Shown piece after piece: positions 61,925 to 64,000 of a stretch of DNA of 64,000 nucleotides. This DNA comes from Leucobacter soli. GTDB lineage: Bacteria; Actinomycetota; Actinomycetes; Actinomycetales; Microbacteriaceae. Position 1 is the stretch's first letter, and every line of letters starts with the position of its first letter. The notes under the pieces are model-generated. The model worked only from the letters and a program-made list of their open reading frames with translations, made no database searches and was not told where the DNA came from. Position numbers and translations under genes: made by a program. Location: assembly GCF_910593785.1 (NCBI RefSeq), contig NZ_CAJVAP010000012.1, positions 28,097 to 92,096 of the forward strand, given 5' to 3'.

Positions 61925-63825
61925 TACTCGGCTGCCTCGGTCGGGGGTTCGCCGCCCTCGGCGGCCTCGTCGTGGAGGGCGGCGACTCCATCGGGCTCAC
62001 CGCCGGAGGACCCGGATTCGGAGACTTCAGCTTCGGAAGGACCGGCTTCGGAGGCACCGGCCTCGGAGGCTCCGGCTTCGGCCCACTCGGGTGCGGGAGC
62101 CTGTTCGGGGGCGAGATCCTGCTCGATGACTTCGATCACCTCGAGCTGATCCGACGCGGCGGACTGCGCGTTCAGCGCGGATTCGGCGCGTTCGGCGCGT
62201 TCGCGCCAATCGGCGGCCTCGGCGTCGCGGCCCAGATCCTCCAGCACCGCCGCATAGGCGGCGAAGAGTTCCGGGCTGTAGGCGAAGGCCCGATTCGGAT
62301 CGAGTTCGGGGACCTCGAGTTCGAAGAGGGCCTGTTGGGTCTGACCGAGGTCCAACCGTGCACCGGACATGGCGATGGCCAGCTGCACACGCTGGGTGGC
62401 GTTGAGCTTCGTCGTGTCTGCTTCGAGGCCGGTCTCAAGACCCTTCTGCGGTCGGCCGAGCGCCCGTTCCGCTTCGACCATCAGTGCGATGTTTCCCTGG
62501 TCGCCGCTGAGCCTGCGGTGCGTGCGCAGTTCGCGGAGCGCGAGCGCGTAATCGCCGATGCGGTACGCGGTTGCCGCAAGAGCCTCGCGGGCCACCGGGA
62601 TCCGGCCTGCGCGTCGACTCGCCGAAATGGCATGCAGGTGCGCGAGCTCGGGGTCGTCATCGATCAGGTCCGCGACCATCGCGAGATGGCGTGCGACCAA
62701 TTCGGCAGTCTCCGCCTGCAGCGTCTTCAGCTCGTTCCGCGCGCCCGGGTTGAGATCCTTCGCCTCGATGTAGTCCGGGATCTCCGGGTCATCGTGCTCG
62801 GCCCGTACCGGGCGGAGCTCGTGCTGCAACCGCTCGAGTTCGCTGAACTCCCGGCCGCTGCCGCCACGATCGCTGCGCCCGCCGCCGCGAGTGCCCCCGC
62901 GTCCGACTCCTCCGGCGGTCCGCTGCGGACGGTCTCCATCCCGGTGAGGCCTGCCGCCGTCTCGACGGTCGCGGTAACCGTCCTCCCTGCGAGGTCGATC
63001 GTCGTTCCGCCGCTCGCGGAACTCCCCCTCCCGCCGGCTACGGTACTGCCCGTCCTGACGAGGACGGTCGCCATCCTGCCGCCCGCGGTAGGTCTCACGA
63101 TCGTTCTCCCGTCGGCCGCGGTACTCACCGTCGCGACGAGGACGATCCCCGTCCCGACGGTCCCGGTACTCGCCATCCCGACGCGGGCGGTCCCGATAGT
63201 GGCCGTCCCGGCCGGAGCGGTCGCCGTCACGCCGATCGCGCTGATCGTCCTCCCGCCGGGGACGGTATCCGCCGTCCCGGTACTGCGGCCGATCACCATC
63301 CCGGCGCTGAGGCCGATCACCATCCCGGTACTGCGGACGGTCGCCATCACGGTACTGCGGACGGTCGCCGTCTCGACGCTGCGGACCGTCGCTCCTGCTG
63401 CGATCCTGCCCCTCGTTCCGGCGAGGGCGGAACTCTCCGTCTCCGCGATCCTGCCGCTGCGGTCGACCCCCATCAGCGCGACGGGGACGGAACTCGCCCC
63501 CGCGACCTTGCGGTCGATCGCCATTGCCGCCGTACCGACGCTCGCCATCGCCGCGTTGGGCACCGCCGTCGCGGCGCTGGGATCGGTCTCCATCACGACG
63601 CTGGGGGCGATCTCCGTCGCGGCGCTGGGGCCGATCGTCGGGGCGTCGTCGAGCCGACTCGTCATCGCGGCGACGGGGTCGGTCGGCATCGTCGCGACGG
63701 TAGCCGCCTCGCCCGCGGCCATCCGCCTGGCTCCGGTCACCGTATGCGCGCCGCCCGCGGTCGTCGCCCCCGCGGTTCCGGTCGCGGCGATCGTCATCGC
63801 GCGAATCGTCTTGTCGGCTCATCAT
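61924..63825 (-). CDS. RD-rich low-complexity protein with helical (TPR-like) C-terminal half
   Basis: 633 aa in three parts: residues ~1-320 made of Arg/Asp/Gly repeats (DGDRPQRRDGDRPQYRDGDR type, about 24-bp DNA periods), ~325-560 a helical region with TPR-like pairs (LERLQHELRPVRAEHDDP, YALALRELRTHRRLSGDQGN), and an acidic tail with EAGASEAGASEAGPSEAE. It resembles actinobacterial proteins annotated as tetratricopeptide or ribosome/RNA-associated, of unproven function. The basic repeats suggest RNA binding. It is the first gene after the rRNA terminator, with AGGAG before ATGs 63825/63822. Confidence 0.75.
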   Translation of the reverse strand: MMSRQDDSRDDDRRDRNRGGDDRGRRAYGDRSQADGRGRGGYRRDDADRPRRRDDESARRRPDDRPQRRDGDRPQRRDGDRSQRRDGGAQRGDGERRYGGNGDRPQGRGGEFRPRRADGGRPQRQDRGDGEFRPRRNEGQDRSRSDGPQRRDGDRPQYRDGDRPQYRDGDRPQRRDGDRPQYRDGGYRPRREDDQRDRRDGDRSGRDGHYRDRPRRDGEYRDRRDGDRPRRDGEYRGRRENDRETYRGRQDGDRPRQDGQYRSRREGEFRERRNDDRPRREDGYRDRRDGGRPHRDGDRPQRTAGGVGRGGTRGGGRSDRGGSGREFSELERLQHELRPVRAEHDDPEIPDYIEAKDLNPGARNELKTLQAETAELVARHLAMVADLIDDDPELAHLHAISASRRAGRIPVAREALAATAYRIGDYALALRELRTHRRLSGDQGNIALMVEAERALGRPQKGLETGLEADTTKLNATQRVQLAIAMSGARLDLGQTQQALFELEVPELDPNRAFAYSPELFAAYAAVLEDLGRDAEAADWRERAERAESALNAQSAASDQLEVIEVIEQDLAPEQAPAPEWAEAGASEAGASEAGPSEAEVSESGSSGGEPDGVAALHDEAAEGGEPPTEAAE

Positions 63826-63842
63826 TCGACTCCTGAAATGAG

Positions 63843-63902
63843 AAAAGGGCCGCCCAGAGGCAGGACCAGTAACTGGTCAACTACCATCTGAACGACCCTT
63901 TT
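63843..63902 (-). terminator. rRNA operon terminator-like structure
   Basis: On the minus strand AAAAGGG pairs with CCCTTTT at the ends (63896-63902 and 63843-63849). A hairpin GACCAGT-T-ACTGGTC (63864-63878) lies inside, and TTTTCTCAT follows. It begins 10 bp past the 5S gene and ends before the RD-rich gene. Confidence 0.75.
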
Positions 63903-63911
63903 CATGAAGAG

Positions 63912-64000
63912 GTCCGGCGGTGTCCTACTCTCCCACACCCTCCCGAGTGCAGTACCATCGGCGCTGTCAGCCTTAGCTTCCGGGTTCGGAAAGGATCCGG
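63912..64000 (-). rRNA. rrf: 5S ribosomal RNA, 3' part
   Basis: The minus strand reads ACCCGGAAGCTAAGGCTGAC, then AGCGCCGATGGTACTGCACT and GGACACCGCCGGAC, the conserved 3' two thirds of actinobacterial 5S rRNA. The 5' end lies beyond base 64000, so an rRNA operon lies just to the right. Confidence 0.95.

Overview
The window reads as chromosome of a high-GC actinobacterium, most likely a member of the Microbacteriaceae (Leucobacter/Microbacterium-like). The support is the GC-rich third codon positions, the core gene order (infA-rpmJ-rpsM-rpsK-rpoA-rplQ and pyrG-xerD-parA-scpA-scpB-rluB-tyrA-cmk-der), the lack of rpsD between rpsK and rpoA, and several apparently leaderless genes. No 16S rRNA is present, so the genus is an inference.

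About 1-39 kb is an accessory catabolic and transport region. From the left it holds: a polyamine/spermidine-type ABC importer (1-3662, ATPase cut by the window edge); a CYP255-like cytochrome P450 with a 2Fe-2S ferredoxin and FAD reductase (3860-6753), the ferredoxin carrying an in-frame TGA; an XRE-cupin regulator; a CdaR/PucR-type regulator and a RidA protein; a Dpp/Opp-type ABC importer (9435-14661); two divergent acyl-CoA-dehydrogenase-fold flavin monooxygenases (14870-17763); a dihydrodipicolinate-reductase-like dehydrogenase beside a ribose-type ABC importer (17849-22648); a YczE-like membrane protein; an APC permease; a third flavin monooxygenase with a two-domain VOC protein; a second VOC protein with its own CdaR/PucR regulator; an overlapping operon of P450, adrenodoxin-type reductase, flavodoxin and HtaA-domain protein (29475-33058); a LuxR regulator without a recognisable P-loop; an extradiol-dioxygenase-like protein divergent from a glutamine-synthetase-family amide ligase; and a flavin reductase fused to an IclR-type effector domain. 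Together this suggests uptake, hydroxylation or O-dealkylation, and ring cleavage of an aromatic compound that may carry an amine. The substrate cannot be read from sequence.

About 39.3-42.8 kb is the infA-to-rplQ ribosomal/RNA polymerase operon on the minus strand, with a recognisable promoter and a UUCG-loop terminator. From 42.8 to 64 kb is core housekeeping: NUDIX, lysoplasmalogenase, RraA, der, cmk, tyrA, rluB, scpB, scpA, parA, an FAD-linked oxidase, xerD, pyrG, an AI-2E-family permease, recN, nadK, tlyA, a HAD phosphatase, an RD-rich helical-repeat-like protein, and the 3' part of a 5S rRNA gene at the right edge.

The most unusual non-coding feature is a 117-bp tandem repeat between der and rraA (44699-44961). 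It is built from 29-bp perfect palindromes and a GAAA-loop hairpin whose two copies differ by compensatory base changes. Other points worth checking are the broken ferredoxin, the HtaA-domain gene in a P450-flavodoxin operon, the reductase-IclR fusion, and a codon-usage break inside the third flavin monooxygenase. No CRISPR array, insertion sequence, prophage or tRNA gene was recognised.
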